In this document: piece after piece, positions 54,416 to 63,774 of the stretch
Layout: each line of letters opens with the position of its first letter
Numbering within the stretch: the first letter of the stretch is position 1
Assembly: GCF_003610015.1 (NCBI RefSeq)
Contig: NZ_AP018933.1
Location: 1,302,001 to 1,366,000, forward strand
Source of the DNA: Zymobacter palmae
Lineage (GTDB): Bacteria; Pseudomonadota; Gammaproteobacteria; Pseudomonadales; Halomonadaceae
Direction of reading: 5' to 3'
Length of the DNA: 64,000 nt
Position numbers and translations under genes: made by a program
Notes under the pieces: model-generated
The model's input: only the letters and a program-made list of their open reading frames with translations
Told to the model about the DNA's origin: nothing
Databases searched by the model: none

Positions 54416-55180
54416 TCAGGATTGAGCAGTTTGCTGCTGAGCAGAAAGCCAGCCGTATTTCGTCATGGATGTAAAACCCTGCTGTTGAAGCCGCTCTACG
54501 GCATCCAGCCAGTAACGGCGGGACATGTCGTGGCGCATGTCGACGGGATGAAGCCCCAGTCGCAGTGCTTGCCCTTTGCTGTAGCGACGCTCGGACAATG
54601 TATTGACGACATAGGACATGCCGCGGCGCCATTTGGCGCGCGCGCTCCAGCATAGCGTGGGTACCGGTACGTGTTCGAAATGGGGAAGGTGGTAGAACCC
54701 TTTCGTATCGGTGGTATAGCGCAGTGGTAGGTGGGAGAGGGTGTGGCGCGTGGCCTGACTCATCAGCCAGGCCGGTGCTACGAAACCGTGCAGTGGCCAG
54801 CCTTGGCGTTCGAACAGCGAAATGCCTTCTTCGAGGCGCGCCTTGGCGCTGCTGTGATCGAGTCCGTAGAACTCGCCTTCGTAGGTGTAAAGCCTACGCA
54901 TGAAGTACTCGCGCGCTGAGCGTGGTGCTGGGCCGTCATCGCAGTGATAGAAACCGTGCAGGGCCAGCTCGTCGCCGCGGGCTAGACGGGATTCCAATAG
55001 CGCTAGAAACTTCGGATCTTCGAACGTAGGGCTGCGATGGTGAAAGTCAGGTACGACCAGCCACGTCATGCGCACATCACGTGCGTCCATTTCTTCGACG
55101 AATGGGCGGTAGTCCTCCCAAGTGGCAGGAGAGATGTCGTGCAGCGCCATCATGAAATGGCGCGAAGAGGCAGCTGTCAT
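54416..55180 (-). CDS. DUF2334-type polysaccharide deacetylase
   Basis: A 254-residue protein. The sequence HFMMALHDISPATWEDYRPFVEEMDARDVRMTWLVVPDFHHRSPTFEDPKFLALLESRLARGDELALHGFYHCDDG shows the metal-site Asp in HDISP and His in LHGFYH, as in NodB-fold DUF2334 enzymes. Later parts are WPLHGFVAPAWLMS and LRLGLHPVDMRH, which supply the last catalytic His. It overlaps the glycosyltransferase by four bases. It probably removes acetyl groups from the glycan made by that enzyme. Confidence 0.88.
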   Translation of the reverse strand: MTAASSRHFMMALHDISPATWEDYRPFVEEMDARDVRMTWLVVPDFHHRSPTFEDPKFLALLESRLARGDELALHGFYHCDDGPAPRSAREYFMRRLYTYEGEFYGLDHSSAKARLEEGISLFERQGWPLHGFVAPAWLMSQATRHTLSHLPLRYTTDTKGFYHLPHFEHVPVPTLCWSARAKWRRGMSYVVNTLSERRYSKGQALRLGLHPVDMRHDMSRRYWLDAVERLQQQGFTSMTKYGWLSAQQQTAQS

Positions 55181-56346
55181 GAAGCGTGATCCTGTGCGAC
55201 TGTCAAGCGTTCAGCAATGACGTGTTCGTAGTGTTGGCGCAGACTGTCGACGACCGCGTCCCAGCCGTGGTGTCGTTCGACACGCTGGCGTGCGAGAGCG
55301 CCCATAGCCTTGATGTCCTGCTCGAACAAATCGCGTGTAGCGCGTGCCATGTCCTGAGCGTCAAGTGGGGCGCATAGCCGTGAATAGCGGTCGTCCAGCA
55401 TTTCGGGCAGTGCCCCTGCATCGGCTGCCACGACAGGGATACCACTGGCCATGGCTTCAAGAATCACCAAGCCAAAGGTTTCCTGTGTGCCGGCATGCAG
55501 CAGTGCATCTGCACTTGCCAGCAAGCCTGCAAGTTCGTCAGGGGGGCAGAATCGACTGATCGTGGTGACGTTGTCCGGCGTCTGGCGTGGCATGTTTGAA
55601 CCCACCATCAGTAAGTGATACTGCGGTCCCAGTATCTTCAGCGTTTCTAGCAGCACAGGAAGGTTCTTTTCCTGTGAACCGCGTCCAGCGAAGATCAACA
55701 ACCGTATGTCATCGGCAAGCCCCAGCTGCTGGCGCAGTGCCGAATCGCGCTTGTCTGGCGTGAAGCGAACGGTATCAACGCCCAGTGGCTGAACGCTGAC
55801 ACGCTCGACGCCGATGGCCGCAAGCCGTTGAGCCATCAGCTGACTGGGAGCCAGTACGCTGTCGTAGTGGCGATAGAGATGGCGGATATAGCGTTCGGTC
55901 AGGTGACGGACACCGTTGCCGAAGCGGCTGCCCAGCATCTCTGGCAGATCGGAATGGTAAAAGGCGATCAAGGGGGCATTCAGACGACGTGCCGCACGGA
56001 TGGCGGCCCAGCCCACTACATAGGGATCGCCTGCTTCAATGATATCAGGCTGTAACCTGTCCAGTGCGTTGACCCAATGATGAGTTCGCAGTGGAAAACG
56101 ATAGCCCCCGCTGAACGGTAGAGGCGGTGCAGGAATGCGAAGGGTCTGAAGTCGCTGCTCACGGGAGCCGTGAACGGGAGGTGCTTCTATGCCGTCAGCA
56201 GGCGTAGCGTCTGCTGGCAGGCTGGGAATAAGTAAGGAATGGCAGACGTCGTCGGCGTTGACCAGCCGCTGTCGCTTGGCTTCCAGATAGGTACGCACTC
56301 CGCCGCTGGAAGGCGCATAGAACATGGTCATGTCGGCAATATGCAC
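55177..56346 (-). CDS. GT4-family glycosyltransferase
   Basis: A 389-residue GT-B enzyme from a GTG at 56346 (GAGGTG upstream; VHIADMTMFYAPSSGGVRTYLEAKRQRL). The acceptor domain has SSGGVRTYL and HSDLPEMLGSRFGNGVRHLTERYIRHLYRHYDSVLAPS. The donor domain has LLIFAGRGSQEKNLPVLLETLKIL and the EX7E motif in LHAGTQETFGLVILEAMASGIPVVAADAGALPEML. The sugar and acceptor are unknown. It belongs to the deacetylase/flippase operon behind RNase II. Confidence 0.88.
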   Translation of the reverse strand: MHIADMTMFYAPSSGGVRTYLEAKRQRLVNADDVCHSLLIPSLPADATPADGIEAPPVHGSREQRLQTLRIPAPPLPFSGGYRFPLRTHHWVNALDRLQPDIIEAGDPYVVGWAAIRAARRLNAPLIAFYHSDLPEMLGSRFGNGVRHLTERYIRHLYRHYDSVLAPSQLMAQRLAAIGVERVSVQPLGVDTVRFTPDKRDSALRQQLGLADDIRLLIFAGRGSQEKNLPVLLETLKILGPQYHLLMVGSNMPRQTPDNVTTISRFCPPDELAGLLASADALLHAGTQETFGLVILEAMASGIPVVAADAGALPEMLDDRYSRLCAPLDAQDMARATRDLFEQDIKAMGALARQRVERHHGWDAVVDSLRQHYEHVIAERLTVAQDHAS

Positions 56347-56456
56347 GCAGCCGTCACCTCGTTGTTCTGGCAGAAGAACCTTGACCGCTTGCCTTCTGCT
56401 GCAATGACACAGAAAAGGATTGCTGCCCGCCCCCAGGCGGTGCGGGCAGCTCCGCA

Positions 56457-58409
56457 TTATGCGCTTGCGGGGGCCAGACGACCGATCAGTGAACGGGTGT
56501 CTTCACGCGCTTCAATCAGCACCAAGCTGACGCGATCGCCAAGGCGGTAGCGGCATTCACCGCTGATGACGACACGACCTTCCTTATCATCGATAGCCAG
56601 CGTCGTTTTATCCGCTACCAGCGTGGACGCTGGAACAAACACGGAAGCACCGTTGGCTTCGAGACGAACACGCAGGCCTCCGCGACGGATGTCGACCAGC
56701 TCGCCTTCGAAGACTTGTTCGCTGGCAATGGTGGCGGCCAGATAGCGAACGTACAGCCAGTCCTTAACGTCGCGCTCGGCCATGCGGTTGAGGCGACGAC
56801 GTTCGGCCAGATGCTGCGTTGCTTCTTCAGACGCGGCGCCATTAGCTTGAGTGCCGAGCAGAATGGCCTTGAGCAGGCGATGGTTGATCATATCGCCGTA
56901 CTTACGGATCGGAGAGGTCCACGTCGCGTAGCGTTCAAGGCCCATACCGAAGTGCGGTGCCGGTGTAGCGCTCATGGCAGTATAGCCCTGGAAGCGGCGC
57001 AGGCGGGCGTCCAGCCAAGCATCCTCGCGAGCGTCCATCGCATGGCGGAACTGGCGATAGGCTTCGATATCGGTGAGCTGTTCGCGTGCAACGTCGATTT
57101 CCTGTTCGGCGAGGAACGCTAGTGCTTGATCAATCTTCTCTTCGGCAAAGCCCTGATGAGCGTTGAAGATACCGTGGCCGATCTTTTCACACAGGGTTTC
57201 CGCGCAGCAGACGTTGGCCAGAATCATCGATTCTTCGATCATGCGCTGGGCGATACGGCGGTGCTCGGCGCGGATGTCGAGGACGTTACCTGCTTCATCC
57301 AGATCGAAGACATAGTCGGGACGGTCCTTGAAGACGACGGCGTGCTGTTGACGCCATGCCGTACGGGCTTCGGTCAGCGCGGCAAGGGCACGCAGCTGTT
57401 CTTCACCGCGTTCGAATGACGGAGTCCACTCGCCTTTGCCTTCCAGCCAGTCAGAGACGTCTTCGTAGGCCAGCTGGGCGTGAGAGCGTACCGTTGCGGC
57501 GTAAAAGTCATGACTGACCAAGCTGCCATCGGCGGCAACGTGGATGTCACAGCCCAGCGCCGGACGGTCTTCTTCTTCGCGCAGCGAGCACAGATTGTCG
57601 GCCAGACTTTCCGGCAGCATGGTGACGTTCTGGCCCGGCAGATAGACGGTGAAGGCACGCTGACGTGCTTCACGATCAATCGCATCGCCTTCATCGACAT
57701 AGGCCGTCGGATCAGCGATCGCGACGCTCAGTACCCAGCCGCCGTCTTCGTGGGCACGGATGCTCAGGGCATCGTCCATATCCTTCGTGGAACGACTGTC
57801 GATGGTGAAGAACGGCATGGCAGTGATGTCGCGACGCTCAAGGCCTTCTTCGCGTAGCGTCCATTCGGCAGGACCTTCCGGAGACGCGTATTCGAGTGCA
57901 TGGCGGGCCAGCGTGACGCGCCAAGGGGCATTAGGCTGATCGTTTGCCGCGATCAGCTCGTCGACCTGAGCGAAGAAGCTGCGGTCGTTGGGGTTCATCG
58001 GGTGACGCACCATATGCGCAACAACCCAATCCCCTTCCTGCAGGGCCGCTTCGTCAAGATCGCGCTTAACGCGCGACGTGATGGCCAGAGAAATGGACGG
58101 ATGATCCGGTATGACGGACAGACGTCCCTCACGCTTGCGGATACGACCGATGAAGCGCTCTAGGAACGGTTCGATCAGTTTTTCCGGTTCGGCACTCTTC
58201 TTTTCGTTTTCTTCGTGAATGACGGCGTCGATGCGGTCACCATGCATCACCCGTTTCATCATGGGCGGTGGCAGGAAATAGGACTGCCCGTCGTCGGTTT
58301 CGAGAAAGCCAAAGCCCTTGTCGGTTGCTTTGACGACGCCAGTGGCGCGCGGAGTGTCAGCGTGAAGCTTTTGCTTGAGCTGAGCAAGAAGAGGATTGTT
58401 TGAGAACAT
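56457..58409 (-). CDS. rnb: Exoribonuclease II
   Basis: A 650-residue 3'-5' hydrolytic RNase that follows the E. coli protein throughout. N-terminal cold-shock domains (MFSNNPLLAQLKQKLHADTPRATGVVKATDKGFGFLETDDGQSYFLPPPMMKRVMHGDRIDAVI) are followed by the RNB domain with the catalytic Asp cluster in FTIDSRSTKDMDDALSI. ATWTSPIRKYGDMINHRLLKAI and NRMAERDVKDWLYVRYL come next, and a C-terminal S1 domain (ELVDIRRGGLRVRLEANGASVFVPASTL). It degrades mRNA. Here it heads a glycan operon. Confidence 0.96.
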   Translation of the reverse strand: MFSNNPLLAQLKQKLHADTPRATGVVKATDKGFGFLETDDGQSYFLPPPMMKRVMHGDRIDAVIHEENEKKSAEPEKLIEPFLERFIGRIRKREGRLSVIPDHPSISLAITSRVKRDLDEAALQEGDWVVAHMVRHPMNPNDRSFFAQVDELIAANDQPNAPWRVTLARHALEYASPEGPAEWTLREEGLERRDITAMPFFTIDSRSTKDMDDALSIRAHEDGGWVLSVAIADPTAYVDEGDAIDREARQRAFTVYLPGQNVTMLPESLADNLCSLREEEDRPALGCDIHVAADGSLVSHDFYAATVRSHAQLAYEDVSDWLEGKGEWTPSFERGEEQLRALAALTEARTAWRQQHAVVFKDRPDYVFDLDEAGNVLDIRAEHRRIAQRMIEESMILANVCCAETLCEKIGHGIFNAHQGFAEEKIDQALAFLAEQEIDVAREQLTDIEAYRQFRHAMDAREDAWLDARLRRFQGYTAMSATPAPHFGMGLERYATWTSPIRKYGDMINHRLLKAILLGTQANGAASEEATQHLAERRRLNRMAERDVKDWLYVRYLAATIASEQVFEGELVDIRRGGLRVRLEANGASVFVPASTLVADKTTLAIDDKEGRVVISGECRYRLGDRVSLVLIEAREDTRSLIGRLAPASA

Positions 58410-58675
58410 CAGGGACGCCTGGATATCGGATCAAGGGGCACACTATAAGGACTTGCCTCAGTGTGGGGAAGAGGCAGAGTGTCCAGCAATGCGATGATTA
58501 TCGCATGCCTGCGGCGGTGTTTCGAATCAAGACCAAAAACGTGCGTGAAAGATATGTGAAGGATAACGCGAGTACTATCGCATTTCTGCCATGATTGCCA
58601 TGATAGACCCATTAGACGTTGGGAGACTTTGCCCAACCCGAGCACGCTTCATGATGAATGAAAGAGACTGCAGCA

Positions 58676-59980
58676 ATGACAACAAAATGGATGATTTCCG
58701 GCCTGCTGGCGGTGATCGGGCTGGCAGGATGCGGCGATCACACTGCGCGCGCCAAGCCGTCTGATTATCAGCTTGAGCAGGTGGTGGTGGTGATGCGGCA
58801 TGGCGTACGCATGCAGACCGATTCTGAGATGCTGGCCCGCGAGACGGGGCATGCGTGGCCGAGCAGCACAGTGCATGACGGTGAGCTAACCGCACATGGT
58901 GCCGAAGGGGTCGCTAGCCAGATGAAGTGGATGTTGGATCAATGGCGGAAGGCGGGTTTGCCTTTGGAAGACGGTTGTCCTGAACGTCAGGTGCTAGCGT
59001 GGTCTAGCCCGACCGCCCGTGCCCGCAACACGGGAGAGGCCGCGGTGGATGCTATGTTCCCCGGTTGTGGCTTCCACACCTATCATTCCTCGCGTCCTAA
59101 AGACCCTGTTATGAAAGGGCAGAAGGCGGTTGGCATGCCGCTGGATGAGGCAAAGGTGGCCGTGGAGCTGCACCAAGTTGCCGGAGGTTCACTGGACGCA
59201 CTTGCCGAGCGCCACCGCGATGACGTGGAACGCTTGCGGAAAGCGGTTTGCCAACCGGAGGCTTGCCAGTTCTTGGATCAGCCATGGGGGGCGCAGGCGA
59301 AAGGCAACAAGGTCCGCTTTGAAGGGCCGCTTAAGTATGCGGGCAACATGGCTGAAACGATTCGATTGCAGTACAGCGAAGGGTTACCGCTGGATCAGGT
59401 TGCTTTTGGAAACGTGCGGAATGCCCATGATGTTACGGCACTGATGGGCCTGCAGACACTGCGCTATGCGCTAGGCAACGATCTGCCAGAGGTGGCACGT
59501 CACGGTGGATCTGCCCTGATGGGGCTGCTCACCCATGCACTTCAGACCGCGCACGTTACCGAAAGCGACCCCCTTGGGCGTCCGTTGGTGCTTTTCTTCG
59601 GCCATGACACCAATATCAGTCAACTGCGCACCATGATGGGATTCGGCTGGCAGCTGCCGGGCTATCCGCGCAACGACATCCCTCCCGCAGGGGCGCTGGT
59701 ATTTGAACGCTACCATGATCGCCCGCGCGACCGTGAAATGGTACGCGTCTCTTTCCAGGCACGTTCGCTGGATCAATGGCGCCAGCTGGCGCCGCTAAGT
59801 GATGCAGACCCCCTCTTGGTGAGCGAGTGGCGTTTTGCGGGATGCGAAGATACCGAAGTGGGTGTGCTGTGCCCGCTGAGTGATGTGCTGTCGCGTATGA
59901 CCGCACAGCAAAACGAGGCGTTGCAGGCCCCCGACGATTACTTCACCCAGCAGGTGGAGCGCAATGCGAGTGCCAAATAA
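58676..59980 (+). CDS. Histidine acid phosphatase, lipoprotein
   Basis: A 434-residue periplasmic phosphatase. The lipoprotein signal is MTTKWMISGLLAVIGLAGCGD (lipobox LAGC). The active site RHGVR (41-45) and the distal FFGHDTNIS (His-Asp proton donor) mark the AppA/Agp branch of histidine acid phosphatases, which hydrolyse phytate or glucose-1-phosphate. Conserved disulphide-type Cys are present. It is divergent from rnb across about 250 bases that must hold both promoters. Confidence 0.88.
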   Translation: MTTKWMISGLLAVIGLAGCGDHTARAKPSDYQLEQVVVVMRHGVRMQTDSEMLARETGHAWPSSTVHDGELTAHGAEGVASQMKWMLDQWRKAGLPLEDGCPERQVLAWSSPTARARNTGEAAVDAMFPGCGFHTYHSSRPKDPVMKGQKAVGMPLDEAKVAVELHQVAGGSLDALAERHRDDVERLRKAVCQPEACQFLDQPWGAQAKGNKVRFEGPLKYAGNMAETIRLQYSEGLPLDQVAFGNVRNAHDVTALMGLQTLRYALGNDLPEVARHGGSALMGLLTHALQTAHVTESDPLGRPLVLFFGHDTNISQLRTMMGFGWQLPGYPRNDIPPAGALVFERYHDRPRDREMVRVSFQARSLDQWRQLAPLSDADPLLVSEWRFAGCEDTEVGVLCPLSDVLSRMTAQQNEALQAPDDYFTQQVERNASAK

Positions 59981-60144
59981 GGCGGGGTCTACAAAGACAG
60001 AATAGAACGTGGGCAATAGATAGAAGGCACATCAAGCGCGTCGGTGGATGACGTCACCATGACGCGCTGTGGGTCGGTGGTGCTGTACCTTCATCCGCCC
60101 TTGTCAAAATGCCATCCGCTGCTTTTTTGACGCGCGCAATCAGT

Positions 60145-60173
60145 AAGCCGATTCCTAGTGGATCGGCTTTTTT
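60145..60173 (+). terminator. Terminator after the phosphatase gene
   Basis: The stem AAGCCGAT/ATCGGCTT with a nine-base loop is followed by TTTTT on the plus strand. Confidence 0.8.
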
Positions 60174-60419
60174 GTTGCTGGAATTCGTTGAGCCATCTCA
60201 AGGTGAGGGTGCGGCAATTTTTACACTTACCGCTATCTCTTTGTTATCCCGACAGGATTGGTTTTCCTGTGCTCATGGTGGTCATGTAAGCGCAAAAATG
60301 ACAGCGAGGAACAGTTTCCGATCGTGGGAAGTGTGTAGTAGAATACTGTGCATGCATACAGTATGTGGCCGTAAATGGCCGCTCAACCTGCAGCATGCCT
60401 ATCTGAGAGGAGAGTTGTC

Positions 60420-60614
60420 ATGCGTAGACGTATTTACATCCACGACCACGAGACGCTGGCGAGCCTTGCGCGTAAGTACCCCGGTCGATCAATTCGCTGG
60501 ATGCGCGATCGCCCCGCGGCGCCTGTCGTTATGGCAACACCTCACTACGATGCTTTCCATGTTCATCATCTTCCTACTTCCGAAAAAGGGCGTCGCTGGC
60601 ATCGGCAGGCGTGA
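60420..60614 (+). CDS. Hypothetical basic protein (64 aa)
   Basis: The sequence is MRRRIYIHDHETLASLARKYPGRSIRWMRDRPAAPVVMATPHYDAFHVHHLPTSEKGRRWHRQA, with AGAGGAGAG before the ATG. It is rich in His and Arg. It might bind nucleic acid or metal; no family is recognised. Confidence 0.6.
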   Translation: MRRRIYIHDHETLASLARKYPGRSIRWMRDRPAAPVVMATPHYDAFHVHHLPTSEKGRRWHRQA

Positions 60615-60649
60615 TTTGCCTTGGCCGTATGGCCATACACCCCTACTCA

Positions 60650-60856
60650 TTACCTGTCCGACTCTTCTTCGATTGTGCTTGGGGCGTTAATGATGGCCTC
60701 GGATGAGACGTACTGTGGCGCATTGGCCTCCTGCGGTATGCGGCCATCACGGTCGCGGATATGCACGGCCATGTAGCGTACGGCATTGCCACCAAGCGCT
60801 GTTACTGAATACGGCAGGTTCCATGCAGAGTCAGCGTCTTCGATGAATAAGGCCAT
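60650..60856 (-). CDS. Hypothetical protein with a MITE at its start
   Basis: A 68-residue frame (MALFIEDADSAWNLPYSVTALGGNAVRYMAVHIRDRDGRIPQEANAPQYVSSEAIINAPSTIEEESDR). The ATG is only seven bases from the TTA-flanked MITE copy, so no ribosome site of its own remains. Either the gene is now silent, or the element supplies an expression signal, or the true N-terminus was cut off. No family recognised. Confidence 0.5.
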   Translation of the reverse strand: MALFIEDADSAWNLPYSVTALGGNAVRYMAVHIRDRDGRIPQEANAPQYVSSEAIINAPSTIEEESDR

Positions 60857-60862
60857 TTTTTA

Positions 60863-60981
60863 GAGCATATTTCATAACCCCAATACCCATATCATTGAAG
60901 GGATTTAAAACCACAAAATTGCGGTAGAAACTGTCTGTTTTAGAGAGGGAAAAACAATCACTCAGGTTACTAAACAGTTCC
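60863..60981 (+). mobile_element. MITE-like element, copy 5 (full length)
   Basis: Exactly 119 bases between TTA repeats (60860-60862 and 60982-60984). The left end is GAGCATATTTCATAACC and the right end GGTTACTAAACAGTTCC. It encodes no protein. TTA target duplications are typical of the IS1031 group of the IS5 family, so a transposase of that type may move it. Confidence 0.85.
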
Positions 60982-60984
60982 TTA

Positions 60985-61718
60985 AGACAATATCTGGACG
61001 GCCCTTATAAGGGGGAAGGGCAGGGCTAATCTATTATCGTCCTTGCCATCAAGTATGGTGGCATGCCGATATATGCCTGCAATGGTCATAATCTACTATA
61101 GCCACGAGAAAAGCATTTGCTTGCGCCGAACGCGGTGCCTTTTGGAAACGTTGCGCGGTGCTAATAGTCACCGCTCAGAATATCTTCCGACCTTACCCAC
61201 GTCACAATGCGATGTATTGTTTCCTTGAATAAAAGGGCAGTATCGACAGGAATAACTTTGCTCATGCAGCATGAAGGGGGTGTGCCTGACAAGCCGCGCC
61301 TCTTTAGAAGGGCACAAGGTTAGAAGGGCAGAAAGGCTGAGCGAGGCGAAATGCATTGGTGTCGTGTGTGCAATGCCATTGTGGCAGGCCCATTGCCGTT
61401 ATATTCCCTATAGGCCAGTAGGTAAATCTCCGTCGATATTGGTACTGCTTAAACGGTTACGCTTATGAACAAGCATCTTGGTCAATGATAAGATTTTACC
61501 CTGTTGTTTATTCTTTCGTTAAGTAACGTTGCGAAATATTTTGAGTATTATTTATATGAGCGCTACATTGAGTTTAAGAACTTCCATTTTTCTAGACTAT
61601 GGTCTTATGTCGCTGATAAATGGGAAGAGAAGGATAACTCGATTGCTCGTTAAAATTGGGCTAAGCTGACGTCCAGTGGTATATCGTGTCCGGGATGTTT
61701 CAATAAAGGTAAAAGCAG
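60985..61718. other. Region without a supported gene
   Basis: About 730 bases. Only short frames without ribosome sites or recognisable content are seen. The last 150 bases are AT-rich and probably carry the promoter of the following lipoprotein gene. Confidence 0.45.
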
Positions 61719-62327
61719 ATGAAAAGAATTATGATATTTGCCTTGGCAACCTCTCTTTTCGTGCAGGGCTGCTCTGACAAACCTTCTGATAGCGATATAA
61801 AGCAGGCCATACAGCACAAGCTTCCCCAGCACTCTTGCTTTACCTCTGTCTTGTTCAATAACTTTCCTATTCAGCTGGATGACAGTAGTTTCGGCTCGGG
61901 CATTGCACCGGGTAATGCCAGCAATCTGCAGCCGTTCGTGGATGCCGGCATTTTGACCCATGAAGGGCGGGATTACGCGCTAACCGATGCTGGAAAGGCG
62001 GTATACGTGCCGGAAAACAAGGCGCTCTGCTTTTCTGAGGGTTATGAAGTGGTCAGTATTGCGTCTATTACCCGCGATACCACAGCAACGCCACCCGCCA
62101 GTATCAGTGATGTATGGCGTGTCGATGCGGTCATCAAGCAGAAGCCTATGGCTGACTGGGCCAAGTCCGATGCATTGAAGAAAATTGCTCTCACGTCCAA
62201 GCAGGCCTTGTCCGAGGTGCCTTTTACTCGCACTGTGCTTATTGGAAAAGTAAAGGATAAAGATGAGTTCGTCATTGATCCTTACTTTAACGTGTCTAGC
62301 AATGTCTCAATACCCAAAGCATGGTAA
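61719..62327 (+). CDS. Lipoprotein of unknown function
   Basis: A 202-residue lipoprotein (MKRIMIFALATSLFVQGCSDKPSDSDI; lipobox FVQGC). The mature domain is alpha/beta (AIQHKLPQHSCFTSVLFNNFPIQLDD...NLQPFVDAGILTHEGRDYALTDAGKAVYV), with a winged-helix look in GILTHEGRDYALTDAGKA, followed by a cystatin-like half (SDVWRVDAVIKQKPMADWAKSDALKKIALTSKQAL). A truncated paralogue lies 490 bases away in the opposite direction. Confidence 0.8.
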   Translation: MKRIMIFALATSLFVQGCSDKPSDSDIKQAIQHKLPQHSCFTSVLFNNFPIQLDDSSFGSGIAPGNASNLQPFVDAGILTHEGRDYALTDAGKAVYVPENKALCFSEGYEVVSIASITRDTTATPPASISDVWRVDAVIKQKPMADWAKSDALKKIALTSKQALSEVPFTRTVLIGKVKDKDEFVIDPYFNVSSNVSIPKAW

Positions 62328-62451
62328 CGGCGGCGCAGCTGCATACCACCTGGCGTTGTGATATCCAGCCTCGGTTCCTATAACCGGGGCTGTTGGGTTA
62401 TGGGTATGCTCGAACAGCCATGATAACCACGGAGATGTCGCGTGATGCTTA

Positions 62452-62570
62452 GAGCATGTTTCATAACCCAATACCCATATCATTGACGGGACGTCAAACC
62501 ACAAAATTGCGCTAGAAACCGTCTGTTTTAGAAAGGGTAAAAGTAATCGCTCAGGTTATGAAACAGTCTC
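62452..62570 (+). mobile_element. MITE-like element, copy 6 (full length)
   Basis: Exactly 119 bases between TTA repeats (62449-62451 and 62571-62573). The ends GAGCATGTTTCATAACC and GGTTATGAAACAGTCTC are near-perfect 17-bp inverted repeats. It has inserted into a lipoprotein paralogue and provides the new stop codon. Confidence 0.88.
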
Positions 62571-62817
62571 TTAGCGTAGTACCGCTCGGTAAGACGGTAT
62601 TCCCGCCGCCAGTGGCAATATCCCTTATTGGAATCTCGTGCGGCAAGGTTGATTTGGAGGAAGGGCCGCAGGTAGGGATCAAGGTGGTTACTTCATCCGT
62701 GACACTCATTATATCGCTATCAGAAGGTTTGTCAGCGCAGTCCTGCACGAAAAGAGAGTCAGCGCAGTCCTGCACGAAAAGAGAGGTTGCCAAGGCAAAC
62801 ACCATAATTCTTTTCAT
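62551..62817 (-). pseudogene. Lipoprotein paralogue truncated by a MITE
   Basis: From 62817 the frame reads MKRIMVFALATSLFVQDCADSLFVQDCADKPSDSDI, almost identical to the start of the 61719 lipoprotein. The lipobox Cys is embedded in a duplicated SLFVQDCAD unit, and the residue before Cys is Asp rather than the Gly expected of a lipobox. After about 80 residues the frame enters the MITE and ends LRDCFIT-stop within its terminal repeat. The gene has lost most of its mature domain. Confidence 0.75.
62731..62784. repeat. Direct 27-bp tandem duplication
   Basis: Two perfect copies of a 27-base unit (62731-62757 and 62758-62784) within the signal-peptide region of the truncated paralogue. It adds nine residues (SLFVQDCAD) in frame. 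Confidence 0.9.
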
Positions 62818-63140
62818 CTGCTTTATGAAAGAACGCGGGAGGATGATGCAAGCGTGATGGCTGTCCTCGCAGCTCAATCAAATTGATGATCCTATCTTAA
62901 AATATGGCATGGAAAGAGGTTCATACAACGATAAGGTTCGTTATCATCGGTTAAAAAAGTGCTAGAATCAGTGACCTAGCCGAGGTTGAGAACGCTTGAA
63001 GGTGTGACCCAATGAAATGGATGTCGCCGAACTGGAGGGTCGCCATGTCGGCGCGGCAGCGTTGTATTCGCTCTGTGCGTATATCAGCAGCGGCAGAATA
63101 ACGGTTTGCAGCATCTACTTAAAATAGAAAAGGCAGCGTC

Positions 63141-63470
63141 ATGACATTTAGGAACGGGCTCTCTTGTACCACGGTTGCACTGTTGATGGGGGCCGTATGT
63201 ATACCCGCTGAGGCATTCGAGCATTCCTCCTCTTCTTCGCATTACTCTTCGCTCGCTCCTCATCCATCATCTGCTGCAAGCCATCCTCGTGCTCGCGGTG
63301 AAGAAGAACACGCTTCACGCTCGGCAGATCATATGCCCAGCCCTCGCGGCACGCACGATACGGAGCATAAATGCCGTATGGTGCCTATCGCGCCTGAACA
63401 GGGAGATCGGCCCAACAACGTGGGCTATCGGCTGCACTGCAATGATATGGATGATAGTGACGACGAGTGA
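63141..63470 (+). CDS. Small exported His/Ser-rich protein
   Basis: A 109-residue protein with signal peptide MTFRNGLSCTTVALLMGAVCIPAEAFEHS (cleavage after AEA). The mature part is low complexity: SSSSSHYSSLAPHPSSAASHPRARGEEEHASRSADHMP, then a C-terminal piece with two Cys (KCRMVPIAPEQ...YRLHCNDMDDSDDE). Possibly metal-binding; no family recognised. Confidence 0.7.
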   Translation: MTFRNGLSCTTVALLMGAVCIPAEAFEHSSSSSHYSSLAPHPSSAASHPRARGEEEHASRSADHMPSPRGTHDTEHKCRMVPIAPEQGDRPNNVGYRLHCNDMDDSDDE

Positions 63471-63558
63471 TGAGACTCTGCCCATAAGCGACAGGGCGAT
63501 GGGTATAGCGATAGAGTGATGGGCATGCTGTAGGTTGCTGTAACGGTATCGTTGGCCC

Positions 63559-63774
63559 TTGATTCGTTATTGGCGGAGATTGCTACCTGACGGTGTGGCG
63601 CTATTGCTGGCCCTCTTGATCGGAGAGGGCGTCCTGATTTTCTGTCGCTGGTGGCCTGTGATGGGAAGGGCTCAGCGGATTCACTTCTCCCTGCTCTTTC
63701 TTCCTATACCGTGGCGTAATGGGACGATGGTCTATGCACGGGTGGCTCAGGCCTGTTGCCATGCGGCAGGTTGA
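63559..63774 (+). CDS. Possible small membrane protein
   Basis: A TTG-started frame (MIRYWRRLLPDGVALLLALLIGEGVLIFCRWWPVMGRAQRIHFSLLFLPIPWRNGTMVYARVAQACCHAAG) with one convincing membrane helix. No good ribosome site is seen, and its end overlaps the converging monooxygenase-like gene. Doubtful. Confidence 0.3.
   Translation: MIRYWRRLLPDGVALLLALLIGEGVLIFCRWWPVMGRAQRIHFSLLFLPIPWRNGTMVYARVAQACCHAAG

Noticed and set aside
60109-60690. 193-codon plus-strand frame
   Set aside because: It begins inside a terminator hairpin and overlaps two better-supported small genes; composition is random.
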